Part shown: piece by piece, positions 25,063 to 33,140 of the stretch | How positions within the stretch are numbered: position 1 is the first letter of the stretch | Layout: each line of letters begins with the position of its first letter | DNA from: Novosphingobium jiangmenense | Lineage (GTDB): Bacteria > Pseudomonadota > Alphaproteobacteria > Sphingomonadales > Sphingomonadaceae | Assembly: GCF_015694345.1 (NCBI RefSeq) | Contig: NZ_JADQDC010000003.1 | Location: 62,001-126,000, forward strand | DNA length: 64,000 nucleotides | Reading direction: 5' to 3' | The notes under the pieces: model-generated | Told to the model about the DNA's origin: nothing | Database searches by the model: none | The model's input: the letters and a program-made list of their open reading frames with translations, nothing else | Position numbers and translations under genes: made by a program

Positions 25063-25880
25063 CGCTTTTTCGTTTCGGCCTTCTTGGGTTCGGGCTTCGC
25101 CGCACCAAGCTTCTCCGCCTCGGCGATCGCGGCCTCGGCAATCGGTTCCATCACTGCATAGCCCTTGGCATTGGGATGGATGCCATCGGGTGCCAGCTCC
25201 GGATTGATACCGCCCTCGGCGTTGACCAGCGCCGAGTGATAATCCGCGAAGACTGCCCCGCGCGCCTTGGCATAGTCCTTCAGCCAGGCATTGAGCGCGA
25301 CAACCTGCCTCGCCGGCGACAGCGCAGGCTTCCACGGGAACTTCGCCGCCGGCAGGATGCTGCCGATCACCACCGCGATACCATTGGCCTTGGCGAGATC
25401 GACCATTGCCGCAACGTGATTGGTGTACATCTCCGGGCTGTTTGGCCCGGTGTTTCCGGCAAGGTCGTTGGTGCCGATCATGATGTGCACGACCTTGGGG
25501 CGGAGGCGCACCACGTCCTGATAGAAGCGCACAAGGATCTGCGGGCTGGTCTGCCCGCTGATCCCGCGACCCACTGCGCCTGCCACGAACAGCGAAGGTG
25601 CAAGGCCTACCCAGTTCTCGGTGATCGAATCCCCGATGAACACGACGCGCGGCGCCTGCGCGATCTGCTTGTCGGCATCGGCATAGCGACACTCCCATGC
25701 CCAGTCGTACTGGCGCACATAGGGGTGGCCGAAGAACAGCCCGCGCGTGTCGGCGGGGCAGGGCTTCTCGATCATGCCGTCGCCTGGCGGCGTAACCAAC
25801 GGGGCTGCCGGGGCAGGGCGGTTCTGCGCCCATGCCGGAAACGCCGCCAGAGCCAGAACCGCTCCCAGAGCCCGACGCAT
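25059..25880 (-). CDS. Exported SGNH/GDSL-type hydrolase
   Basis: 273 aa with signal peptide MRRALGAVLALAAFPAWA. SGNH blocks: GDSITENW with nucleophile Ser85 (block I), GRGISGQTS (block II), GTND (block III), and DGIHPNAKGY with the Asp/His pair (block V). C-terminus is a Lys/Glu/Ala tail. The ATG overlaps the stop of serine palmitoyltransferase by one base (TGATG), so it is the third gene of the ACP-SPT operon; a periplasmic esterase or lipid deacylase role is inferred. Confidence 0.9.
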   Translation of the reverse strand: MRRALGAVLALAAFPAWAQNRPAPAAPLVTPPGDGMIEKPCPADTRGLFFGHPYVRQYDWAWECRYADADKQIAQAPRVVFIGDSITENWVGLAPSLFVAGAVGRGISGQTSPQILVRFYQDVVRLRPKVVHIMIGTNDLAGNTGPNSPEMYTNHVAAMVDLAKANGIAVVIGSILPAAKFPWKPALSPARQVVALNAWLKDYAKARGAVFADYHSALVNAEGGINPELAPDGIHPNAKGYAVMEPIAEAAIAEAEKLGAAKPEPKKAETKKR

Positions 25881-27079
25881 CAGATGATCCCCACGGCCTT
25901 TCCGGCGCGCTCGAACATGCCGATGATCGTCTGCACCTGATCCGCCGAATGCTCGGCGCAGAGCGAGCAGCGCAGCAGCGTCATGCCCGCAGGCGTTGCC
26001 GGCGGACGGGCGAGGTTCACGTAGAGTCCTTCGTGCAGGAGCGCTTCCCACATTGCCGCACCACGTTCGAGATCGGGCATGATCACTGCGATGATCGCAC
26101 TCTGCGGCTCGCTGGTGCCAAGCTGGAAGCCCTTGTCGCGCAGGCCCTTGTGCAGGGTCTTGGAGTTCTCCCACAAGTGCGCGCGCTTGTTCCCGGCATG
26201 CATCAGCTTGCGGATTGACGTTGCCGCTGTGTGCACCACGCTCGGCGGAAGCGAGGCGGTGAATACGTAGGGACGGCACACCAGCCGCATGATCTCGAAC
26301 TTCGGATGGTTCGAAACGCAGAAGCCGCCGACCGTGCCGACCGACTTCGAGAACGTGCCGATCACGAAGTCGACGTCCTCAAGGCAGCCCTGGTCCTCGG
26401 CCACGCCGCGCCCGTTCGGCCCGATGAAGCCCATCGAGTGTGCCTCGTCGACCAGCACCATCGCGCCGTTTTCCTTGGCGATGCGGATCATTTCCTTGAG
26501 CGGCGCGATGTCGCCCAGCATCGAGTAGACGCCCTCGAGCACCACCAGCTTGCCCGCGCCTTCCGGCACGCGCTTCAGGCGCTTTTCCATGGCCTCGATG
26601 TCGTTGTGCTTGAACGGCACCACTTCGGCATCGCCCATCTTGCAGCCGTCCCAGATCGAGGCATGGCTGTCGATGTCGAGGATGATGTAGTCACCTTTGC
26701 CGGCAATCGTGCTGATGATGCCGAGATTGGCCTGGTAGCCGGTGGAGAACACCATGGCATGATCCATGCCATAGAACTCCTTGAGCGCTTCCTCGCAGGC
26801 CTTGTGCCCGGCGTAGGTGCCGTTCAGCACGCGGCTTCCGGTGGTGCCCGAGCCGAAATCATCGAGCGCCTGCTTGCCCGCCGCGATCACGTCGGGGTCG
26901 AAGGTCATGCCCATGTAGTTGTAGGTGCCGAGCAGGATCGTCTCGCGCCCGTTGCACACGGCGACGGTCGGACTGATCACCCGCTCCATCACCAGGTTGA
27001 ACGGGTCTTCCACCCCGCCCGCCAGCAGCGCGCGGCGCTGTTCGATCAGTGGGTCGAACTTTGAGAAAAGGTCGGTCAT
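25880..27079 (-). CDS. spt: Serine palmitoyltransferase
   Basis: 399 aa PLP enzyme of the alpha-oxoamine synthase family, condensing L-serine with an acyl thioester to 3-ketosphinganine, the first step of sphingolipid synthesis. It closely resembles the Sphingomonas paucimobilis enzyme: LLGTYNYMGMTFDPDVI, VVLEGVYSMLGDIAPLKE, DEAHSMGF. The PLP lysine is Lys245 in GTFSKSVGTVGG; the stacking His is in SHASIWDG. Soluble homodimer in this group. Preceded by a dedicated acyl carrier protein and followed by an SGNH hydrolase. Confidence 0.96.
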   Translation of the reverse strand: MTDLFSKFDPLIEQRRALLAGGVEDPFNLVMERVISPTVAVCNGRETILLGTYNYMGMTFDPDVIAAGKQALDDFGSGTTGSRVLNGTYAGHKACEEALKEFYGMDHAMVFSTGYQANLGIISTIAGKGDYIILDIDSHASIWDGCKMGDAEVVPFKHNDIEAMEKRLKRVPEGAGKLVVLEGVYSMLGDIAPLKEMIRIAKENGAMVLVDEAHSMGFIGPNGRGVAEDQGCLEDVDFVIGTFSKSVGTVGGFCVSNHPKFEIMRLVCRPYVFTASLPPSVVHTAATSIRKLMHAGNKRAHLWENSKTLHKGLRDKGFQLGTSEPQSAIIAVIMPDLERGAAMWEALLHEGLYVNLARPPATPAGMTLLRCSLCAEHSADQVQTIIGMFERAGKAVGII

Positions 27080-27112
27080 CTAACTTCTCGTGTCCTGAAT
27101 TCCACCTTCGTC

Positions 27113-27180
27113 CGCTCATCCTGAGCCTGTCGAAGGATGCTGGCACTGCGTCCGGTGCTTAGACAAGCTCAGCATGAGCG
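27113..27180. repeat. Inverted-repeat intergenic element
   Basis: CGCTCATCCTGAGCCTGTC (27113-27131) and GACAAGCTCAGCATGAGCG (27162-27180) form 19-base arms matching at 17 positions, separated by 30 bases. The core TCATCCTGAGC-TGTCGAAGGATG text is a dispersed repeat I know from many sphingomonad intergenic regions. It lies between the acp and spt genes and could fold in their mRNA. Confidence 0.8.
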
Positions 27181-27196
27181 GGGCGGGGGTACGTCG

Positions 27197-27436
27197 TCAG
27201 CCCTGAAGCTTCGTCACCGCATCGATCAGCTGGCCGTAGGTCTCGATCTCGGCCTGCTGGTTCATGCTGATGATGATGTCGAAGTCGTCCTCGATGGCCG
27301 CGACGAAGTCCATCACCGTCAGGCTGTCCCATTCGAGATCGCCGGCAAAGGTGGTCGCTTCGGTGATGGCGATGCCCTTCTTGTTGAAGGGTTCGATCAG
27401 TTCGGCGATCTTTTCGGCGGTTGCGGCGCGATCCAT
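27197..27436 (-). CDS. Acyl carrier protein linked to serine palmitoyltransferase
   Basis: 79 aa acyl carrier protein. Phosphopantetheine site Ser38 in EWDSLTVMD (family DSL), acidic helix II AAIEDDFDIII. GGAG lies 8 bases before ATG 27436. Position immediately upstream of spt matches the specialised ACP that supplies acyl chains to serine palmitoyltransferase in Caulobacter and sphingomonads; it is not the fatty-acid-synthase ACP. Confidence 0.93.
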   Translation of the reverse strand: MDRAATAEKIAELIEPFNKKGIAITEATTFAGDLEWDSLTVMDFVAAIEDDFDIIISMNQQAEIETYGQLIDAVTKLQG

Positions 27437-27587
27437 CAATTCTTCTCCAAGGAGCAGGAGAGGCCCCCTGCCAGACGATTAAGGCCGAAAAGCGGCCATT
27501 GGCCACGCTTGTCAAGCGCGCTGCCTCTGTGTCATCCCCGGAAATACGGATAACCGCACAGAACGGCCCAAAGAACTGGGAGGGGGA

Positions 27588-28175
27588 ATGATGGCACAAG
27601 TCGAGACACAGGCCGAGCAACCGCTGGCTGCACCGTCGATGCCGTCACCGTCCGGCTACTCCAATCACGCCATTCACCTGGTTCGCACCTCGCAGCAGAT
27701 CAACCTGACGTTGAGCCAGATGGCCGACGCCAAGGCTTCGATCCTGATGGGCGCGACATTCCTCGTCTTCACGATCGCCGTCGGGCAGGCCAAGAGCGGA
27801 ACGCTGCCATGGTCGCTGGGCGTGCTCGCGCTGTTCGCATTCATCTCGGCGATGTGCGCTGTGTTTGCAGTGCTCCCGTCAGTCAGCAATCCCAGGTCGG
27901 CAAAGCTCAACGACGGCAAGCCCAACAAGCTGTTCTTCGGCTATTTCACGCACATGGACGAGGGCGAATGGACCGATTCCATCCTGTCCGAACTGCGCGC
28001 CGATGAAACCGTGTTCCGCACCATGCTGCACGACATCTACCAGAACGGGCAGGTCCTGCAGCGCAAGAAGTACAAGTACCTCGCCTACGCCTACAAAAGC
28101 TTCATGGCGGGGCTGTGCCTGACGGTGCTGACCTTCATCATCGAACACGCCCATAGCGTTGCAGCTGCGATGTAA
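27588..28175 (+). CDS. Pycsar-effector-like three-helix membrane protein
   Basis: 195 aa. Three predicted membrane helices: about 49-68 (KASILMGATFLVFTIAV), 76-97 (LGVLALFAFISAMCAVFAVLP) and 172-189 (FMAGLCLTVLTFIIEHA). The entry motif QMADAKASILMG before helix 1 matches the Pycsar effector TM domain (DUF5706-type), in which cyclic CMP/UMP-triggered membrane damage stops phage. A ribosome site GGGAGGGGG precedes ATG 27588/27591. No nucleotide cyclase or nucleotide-sensor domain is visible nearby, so defence is uncertain. Confidence 0.7.
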   Translation: MMAQVETQAEQPLAAPSMPSPSGYSNHAIHLVRTSQQINLTLSQMADAKASILMGATFLVFTIAVGQAKSGTLPWSLGVLALFAFISAMCAVFAVLPSVSNPRSAKLNDGKPNKLFFGYFTHMDEGEWTDSILSELRADETVFRTMLHDIYQNGQVLQRKKYKYLAYAYKSFMAGLCLTVLTFIIEHAHSVAAAM

Positions 28176-28178
28176 ATC

Positions 28179-28541
28179 TCAGACCAGCGCGTTAACCGCC
28201 ACCATGAATGGCCCGATCGACACCGGCTTTGCGAGATAGCCCTCGGCGCCCGCTGCCCTGATCGTCTCCTCGTCACCCTTGCCGGCATAGGCCGTTACGG
28301 CAAGGATCGGGATTGCCTTCAGTTCCTCGTCCGCCTTGATCGCCTCGATCAGGTCGATGCCGGAAACGTTGGGCAGCTGGATGTCCATGATCACCAGATG
28401 CGGCATGAACAGCCGCGTTTTGTCGATCGCCTCGCGCCCGTCGGCGACCGGTTCCACCTCGAAGCCCTTGGCGCGCAGCAGATCGCAGAACAGCTTGCGG
28501 TTGAGGTCGTTGTCCTCGACAACCAGAATTCTTTTTGCCAC
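28179..28541 (-). CDS. divK: DivK-like single-domain response regulator
   Basis: 120 aa receiver domain: acidic pocket VVEDNDLNRKLFCDLL, phospho-acceptor Asp in IMDIQLPNVSGIDL, Thr in AVTAYAGKGDEE, Lys in YLAKPVS. These segments are nearly identical in pattern to Caulobacter DivK, which controls the CtrA pathway and cell polarity. GTG 28541 is chosen (MAKRILVVEDN) with ACAGG about 7 bases before; GTG 28547 is possible. The gene converges on the Pycsar-like gene. Confidence 0.88.
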   Translation of the reverse strand: MAKRILVVEDNDLNRKLFCDLLRAKGFEVEPVADGREAIDKTRLFMPHLVIMDIQLPNVSGIDLIEAIKADEELKAIPILAVTAYAGKGDEETIRAAGAEGYLAKPVSIGPFMVAVNALV

Positions 28542-28873
28542 TGACACGCCTGTCTTACGAAAGCTTACCGCGCCACCCTTATTGCCCGCGAAAGGCCCTG
28601 ACAATCATCCGAGAGCCTTCCTCCCCCGTCGATCCGGCCGCCCTTGCGCTGCAGGCTCTCGGCTGGGTCCTGTCCGATGGAGACCGCGCGGAACGGTTCC
28701 TCGGCCTAACCGGTCTCACGCCCGACGAACTGCGCGCTGGCCTCGGCGATCCGGCCATGCTGGGTGCCGTCCTCGATTTTCTCGCCAACCATGAGGCAGA
28801 CCTTGTCAACGCAGCCTTCGCGCTCGACATCTCGCCCGAAACCCTGATTGCCGCCCGGAAGGAATTGTCATGA
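28535..28873 (+). CDS. DUF3572 family protein
   Basis: Up to 112 aa. The conserved part ALALQALGWVLSDGDRAERFLGLTGL through FLANHEADL matches DUF3572 (helical, alphaproteobacterial, function unknown). The start is unclear: TTG 28535 overlaps divK by 7 bases on the opposite strand, and no ATG occurs before the conserved part; CTG 28598 after GAAAGG would give about 91 aa, nearer the usual length. The stop overlaps the HAD gene by 4 bases. Confidence 0.75.
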   Translation: MPLTRLSYESLPRHPYCPRKALTIIREPSSPVDPAALALQALGWVLSDGDRAERFLGLTGLTPDELRAGLGDPAMLGAVLDFLANHEADLVNAAFALDISPETLIAARKELS

Positions 28874-29499
28874 GCCGCCCCTTGATCGTCAGCGATTGCG
28901 ACGAGGTGCTGCTGCACATGGTCGCTCCGTTCCGTGACTGGCTGGGCGAAAGCCAAGGCGTCACCTTCAAGATGGACAGCGCCGATTTCTCCAAGGCAAT
29001 GCGCTACGCCAAGGATGGCGAGCTGGTGCCACCGCAGGAAATCTGGAACCTGCTCAACAAGTTCTTCGATACCGAGATGTATCGCCAGCAGGCCATTGCC
29101 GGGGCTGTCGCCGGGATCAACGCTGTCGGGCAGGATGCCGACGTGGTGATCCTCACCAACCTCAACGATCACCGCCGCGACATGCGCGCGCGCCAGCTGG
29201 CCGATGTCGGCATCAACGCCCGCGTCTTTACCAACCAGGGGCCGAAGGGGCCGGCGCTCAAGGCGATCCTCGATGAGTACAACCCCTCGCGCGCCTTGTT
29301 CATCGACGACCTGCCGCAGCACCACGATTCGGTTTCGCAACTGACGCCCGAGGTGATCCGCCTGCACCTGTGCGGCGAACCGCTGCTCAGCCCTCATATC
29401 GACTGCGCCCACAAGGCCGGCCACGCCCACGCCCGAATCGACGATTGGGAAGCGGCCCTGCCGTGGATTCTGGAACAAATACATGGAGAAGACGCGTGA
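28870..29499 (+). CDS. HAD-superfamily hydrolase
   Basis: 209 aa phosphatase-like protein. HAD motif I DCDEVLL (Asp9, Asp11), motif II ILTNL, motif III lysine in GPKGPAL and motif IV FIDDLPQHHDS are all present. Substrate unknown. Overlaps DUF3572 by 4 bases and the RidA gene by 4 bases (GTGA). Confidence 0.85.
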   Translation: MSRPLIVSDCDEVLLHMVAPFRDWLGESQGVTFKMDSADFSKAMRYAKDGELVPPQEIWNLLNKFFDTEMYRQQAIAGAVAGINAVGQDADVVILTNLNDHRRDMRARQLADVGINARVFTNQGPKGPALKAILDEYNPSRALFIDDLPQHHDSVSQLTPEVIRLHLCGEPLLSPHIDCAHKAGHAHARIDDWEAALPWILEQIHGEDA

Positions 29500-29963
29500 C
29501 CGATTCTGTTGAAGCAAAGCTGGCCGCCCTCGGGCACACGCTGCCGCAGGCCGCTGCGCCTGTTGCAGCCTACGTGCCCACGGTCGAGGCGAACGGGTTG
29601 CTCCACGTCTCGGGCCAGCTGCCTTTCATCGCTGGCAAGCTCGTCACCGGCCGCCTCGGCGAGAACGTGAGCCTCGAGGATGGCGCTGCCGCCGCGCAGG
29701 CCTGCGGCCTGATGATTCTGGCGCAGGTCAAGGCGGCGCTCGGCTCGCTCGATCGCGTGGAGCGCGTGGTAAAGCTCGGCGCCTTCATCAGCTCGACCGG
29801 AGACTTCACCGATCAGCCCAAGGTCGCCAACGGCGCGTCGGAACTGATGGTTGCCGCGTTCGGCGATGCCGGCAAGCACGCCCGCAGCGCGGTCGGCGTT
29901 CCGGTCCTGCCCCTGGGCGCTGCGGTGGAAGTCGATGCTGTCATTGCTGTTCGCCCTGCTTGA
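29496..29963 (+). CDS. RidA family protein
   Basis: 155 aa YjgF/YER057c/UK114-type protein of the longer RidA subfamily (VEANGLLHVSGQLPF, RVVKLGAFISSTGDFTDQPKVANGASEL). RidA proteins hydrolyse reactive enamine/imine intermediates from PLP enzymes. GTG 29496 overlaps the HAD stop; the reading upstream of it belongs to the HAD gene. 29-base overlap with the next gene. Confidence 0.88.
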   Translation: MTDSVEAKLAALGHTLPQAAAPVAAYVPTVEANGLLHVSGQLPFIAGKLVTGRLGENVSLEDGAAAAQACGLMILAQVKAALGSLDRVERVVKLGAFISSTGDFTDQPKVANGASELMVAAFGDAGKHARSAVGVPVLPLGAAVEVDAVIAVRPA

Positions 29964-30711
29964 CCGCTGGCTCGTTCCCGCGCCTGATCAGGCGCGGGTC
30001 GGCTGGCTGCGCGGCGTAAGCTACGCGCACCGGGGCCTGCACGGGTCGGGTATTCCCGAAAACTCGCCCAGCGCCTTTGCCCTCGCGATCGAACGCGGCA
30101 TGGGCATCGAGTGCGACGTGCAGCGCACGGCTGACGGACAGGCGGTCGTCTTCCACGATTGGGACCTCGACCGTCTGACCGCCGAGACTGGCGCGGTGAT
30201 CGAACGCCGCGCAGAAGCTCTCGCCAAGATCCAGCTCACTGGCAGCACCGATTGCATACCCACCTTACCCAGCTTCCTCGATCAGGTGGCCGGTCGCGCA
30301 CCCCTGCTTATCGAACTCAAGTCCAGGCGCGAAATCCGCGTCGCCCCATTGTGCCTCGCCGTGCGCCGCGCGCTCGAGGGTTATCGCGGCCCGATTGCGG
30401 TGATGAGCTTCGACCCCCGCGTCAGCCGCTGGTTTGGCCGCCATTCGCCCCACATCGTCCACGGCCTTGTCGTGACCGAGGAAGGCAAGCGCACCCTGCT
30501 CGCTTCGCTCAAGCTGCACCTCGCTTTCTGGCAGGCTCGCCCGCAGTTCCTCGCGTGGGACGTGCGCGATCTGCCGAGCAAGTTTGCCGCCGCCCAGCGC
30601 AAGCGCGGCTTTCCCATCCTGACATGGACCGTCCGCTCCGCCGAACTCGCGGCCCGCGCTGCCGACTGTGCCGATGGACCTATTGCCGAGGGCGCGGGCG
30701 TCGAGGCATGA
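29935..30711 (+). CDS. Glycerophosphodiester phosphodiesterase family protein
   Basis: 258 aa, TIM-barrel phosphodiesterase that releases glycerol-3-phosphate from lipid head-group diesters. Motifs: AHRGLHG...PENS (catalytic His), IECDVQRTADGQ (Glu/Asp metal ligands), FHDWDLDRLT and LLIELKS. Short hydrophobic N-terminus LSLLFALLDRWLV could be a membrane anchor. Starts inside the RidA end. Confidence 0.92.
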   Translation: MLSLLFALLDRWLVPAPDQARVGWLRGVSYAHRGLHGSGIPENSPSAFALAIERGMGIECDVQRTADGQAVVFHDWDLDRLTAETGAVIERRAEALAKIQLTGSTDCIPTLPSFLDQVAGRAPLLIELKSRREIRVAPLCLAVRRALEGYRGPIAVMSFDPRVSRWFGRHSPHIVHGLVVTEEGKRTLLASLKLHLAFWQARPQFLAWDVRDLPSKFAAAQRKRGFPILTWTVRSAELAARAADCADGPIAEGAGVEA

Positions 30712-30718
30712 CCCTCGC

Positions 30719-31849
30719 GTGACCTACACCGCGCGCATTCACAAGTCCGTCTCGGAAATCGCTGCCGAAGACTGGGATCGACTGGCGGGGCAGGGCAATC
30801 CCTTCGTATCCCACGCTTTCCTCAAGCTGCTCGAGGATTCGGGCTCGGTCGGCGGCCGTTCCGGCTGGTCGCCGCTGCCCATCGTGATCGAAGGTGAGGG
30901 CGGTCGTCCTGCCGCTGCGCTCCCGGCCTATCTCAAGAGCCACAGCCAGGGCGAGTACGTTTTCGACCATTCGTGGGCGGACGCCTGGCAGAGGGCAGGG
31001 GGCAGTTACTATCCCAAGCTGCAGATCAGCGCCCCGTTCACCCCTGCGACTGGCCCGCGCCTGCTCTTGGGCGACCGTCCCGACCTTGCGCTGCCGCTCC
31101 TGCGCGCAGCCGAACAGCTCTGCGACAGCAACGGCCTGTCCTCGGCCCACGCGACGTTCATCGAGCCTGCCCAGCTACCCATGTTCGAGCAGGCCGGCTG
31201 GCTCCCGCGCTCGGACATCCAGTTCCATTGGGAAAATCGCGGATATGAAAGCTTCGCCGATTTCCTCGGTGCGTTGAGTTCCGAAAAGCGCAAGAACCTG
31301 CGCAAGGAGCGCGCCCGCGCGCAGGACGGCGTCGAAATCCGGCAGCTGACGGGCGATGCCATCCGCCCCGAACACTGGGACGCCTTCTGGGTGTTCTATC
31401 AGGACACGGGCGCGCGCAAATGGGGCCGGCCCTATTTGACCCGCGCCGCCTTCGACCTGATCGGCGAGCGCATGGCCGACAAGGTCCTCCTCGTCCTCGC
31501 CTTCGATGGCGACGAACCGGTGGCAGGTGCGCTCAACTTCATCGGCAGCGATGCGCTTTATGGTCGCTACTGGGGCGCGGTGGTGGAGAAGCCCTTCCTC
31601 CACTTCGAACTGTGCTACTATCAGGCAATCGACGCCGCCATCGCGCTCGGTCTGTCACGCGTGGAAGCAGGCGCCCAGGGCGGCCACAAGCTGGCGCGGG
31701 GTTACGAACCCGTCCAGACTTTGTCGGCCCACTACATCGCCGACCCAAACTTCCGCAGCGCCGTCGCCGATTTCCTCGAACGCGAACGCGCAGGCATCGC
31801 GCAGGACCAGATGTATCTCGGAGAGCGGACCCCATTCAGAAAGGGGTGA
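30719..31849 (+). CDS. GNAT/FemAB-like acyltransferase (DUF482 type)
   Basis: 376 aa from GTG 30719, 7 bases after the diesterase stop. N-terminal WDRLAGQGNPFVSHAFLKLLEDSGSV and the RKNLRKERARAQ segment (about residues 196-207) are hallmarks of the PF04339 peptidogalycan-biosynthesis/GNAT family. C-terminal HYIADPNFRSAVADFLERER is also conserved. Probably transfers an acyl or aminoacyl group; substrate unknown. Last gene of the five-gene run from DUF3572. Confidence 0.87.
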   Translation: MTYTARIHKSVSEIAAEDWDRLAGQGNPFVSHAFLKLLEDSGSVGGRSGWSPLPIVIEGEGGRPAAALPAYLKSHSQGEYVFDHSWADAWQRAGGSYYPKLQISAPFTPATGPRLLLGDRPDLALPLLRAAEQLCDSNGLSSAHATFIEPAQLPMFEQAGWLPRSDIQFHWENRGYESFADFLGALSSEKRKNLRKERARAQDGVEIRQLTGDAIRPEHWDAFWVFYQDTGARKWGRPYLTRAAFDLIGERMADKVLLVLAFDGDEPVAGALNFIGSDALYGRYWGAVVEKPFLHFELCYYQAIDAAIALGLSRVEAGAQGGHKLARGYEPVQTLSAHYIADPNFRSAVADFLERERAGIAQDQMYLGERTPFRKG

Positions 31850-31916
31850 GACTTGTCTAGGTGACAGGATACGCGTAAAGAATATTGCAGATTATGTTGA
31901 CATGAGGTTCTGGAAG

Positions 31917-32177
31917 ATGGGCAAATCGCTAAACCTCAATGTCCGGGTGAGTGGCGTGCTCGGAGAGTTCGTTTCAGGGAACGTTGGCGAAGACGGCTCA
32001 TACGAGAACGTCAGCGAGTACGTCCGTGACCTCATCAGACGCGACATGGAGCGAGTGGAACAGGAGGATTTTGCCCGACTCAAGGCAGAACTTCAGCGCG
32101 CCTTTGCAACGCCCGATTCAGAGTTTCTTTCACTCACGGCAGACGACATCATCCAACGAAATCGTCGCGCCAGGTGA
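31917..32177 (+). CDS. ParD-type antitoxin
   Basis: 86 aa ribbon-helix-helix antitoxin (SLNLNVRVSGVLGEFV strand, SYENVSEYVRDLIRRDMERV helices) with a flexible C-terminal toxin-binding tail. ATG 31917 has GAGG 8 bases upstream; ATG 31902 is possible. The start region is AT-richer than neighbours. GTGA overlap with the ParE gene. Confidence 0.9.
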   Translation: MGKSLNLNVRVSGVLGEFVSGNVGEDGSYENVSEYVRDLIRRDMERVEQEDFARLKAELQRAFATPDSEFLSLTADDIIQRNRRAR

Positions 32178-32485
32178 CAGTCTTCCGGCTCGAACCCGGT
32201 GCTGCGGTCCGGCTTGACGAGATTTATCTCTACACGCGCGATGTGTGGGGAGATGAGCAGGCGGAGCGATACATTCGCAGTCTGTTCGACACTTTCGACG
32301 CAATTGCCGCTCGCAAAGTCGTCTGGAGGCGCATCCCGGCGGAATTCGGTGTAGACGGTTGGTTCATTCGCCATGAGCGGCATTACATTTACTGGAAGTC
32401 AGCGGAAGACGGCGCTGTAGGCATCGTTGCTATCCTGCACGAGAGGATGCACCGTATCGCCCGCCTCAAGGTTGAGACGAAATAG
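32174..32485 (+). CDS. ParE/RelE-type toxin
   Basis: 103 aa ParE-superfamily toxin (VRLDEIYLYTRDVWGDEQAERYI and VDGWFIRHERHYIYW, IVAILHERMHRIARL). ParE members poison DNA gyrase; RelE relatives cleave mRNA, and this sequence alone does not decide. Begins with GTG overlapping the antitoxin stop, giving the usual autoregulated pair. Confidence 0.9.
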   Translation: MTVFRLEPGAAVRLDEIYLYTRDVWGDEQAERYIRSLFDTFDAIAARKVVWRRIPAEFGVDGWFIRHERHYIYWKSAEDGAVGIVAILHERMHRIARLKVETK

Positions 32486-32505
32486 CCGCTGCAAACAGCG
32501 AAAGT

Positions 32506-32844
32506 TCAAGCCGCCGCGCGACCGCTCCGCAACCATTCACGCGCCCGGCGCTGAGCCTCGGCGATTTCGCGTGCGGTCATCTCATCGGCCACGTCTGCCC
32601 GGCATTGTGCCGCCTCGTCGTGTCCGCCGACGGCTGCTAGGTTGAACCACTTGTGCGCCTCGATCAGATCGCATTCCACGCCGTGGCTGCCGGTCGAATA
32701 GGCAACACCCAGATCGAACAGCGCGCTGGCGTCACCAGCAGCCGCAGCGGCGAGGCAGGATGCCACCAGCATGTCGGCAATATCGTGCGATTCGCTGGCC
32801 GGAGCCTCATGCGTCGCCACCAGTTTCACCCAAGCCTGTCCCAT
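32506..32844 (-). CDS. Small Sel1-repeat protein
   Basis: 112 aa. One clear Sel1-like repeat ALFDLGVAYSTGSHGVECDLIEAHKWFNLAAVGGHDEAA (key residues LGxxYxxGxGV...AxxWFxxAAxxGHxxA at about 43-80) followed by a charged helix. No signal peptide, so probably cytoplasmic protein-protein interaction. Convergent with ParE. Confidence 0.8.
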   Translation of the reverse strand: MGQAWVKLVATHEAPASESHDIADMLVASCLAAAAAGDASALFDLGVAYSTGSHGVECDLIEAHKWFNLAAVGGHDEAAQCRADVADEMTAREIAEAQRRAREWLRSGRAAA

Positions 32845-33140
32845 AACCTTTTACCCCCGCAAGGAAGGCCGAACCCCCGGCTTTCCGATGAAGGCAAAGG
32901 TCAACGATCTTGGTCAACAAATGGTTAACGACGGTGCAAATGTGATTCCCGTTGAAACAGTTCCGGAAAACCCTGTGCGAACGCTCACGCTTCAGTCGTC
33001 ATTAATGCATCATATCCGCCTAAGTGCTTGTGCGTGTCACAGGCCAATCCTATAGGCGCGCCAGCAATGGAGCTTGCACGCCTGCAAAGGAAAAGAATGC
33101 GAGCCGGGAGGGGCGGATAGCTTGTTATGCGGAGGGCCGA
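32845..33140. other. Gene-free interval upstream of dksA
   Basis: About 296 bases with AT-richer stretches (ATGGTTAACGACGG, CATTAATGCATCATATCC). Probably holds divergent promoters for the Sel1 gene and dksA; I see no RNA gene or clear motif. Confidence 0.5.
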
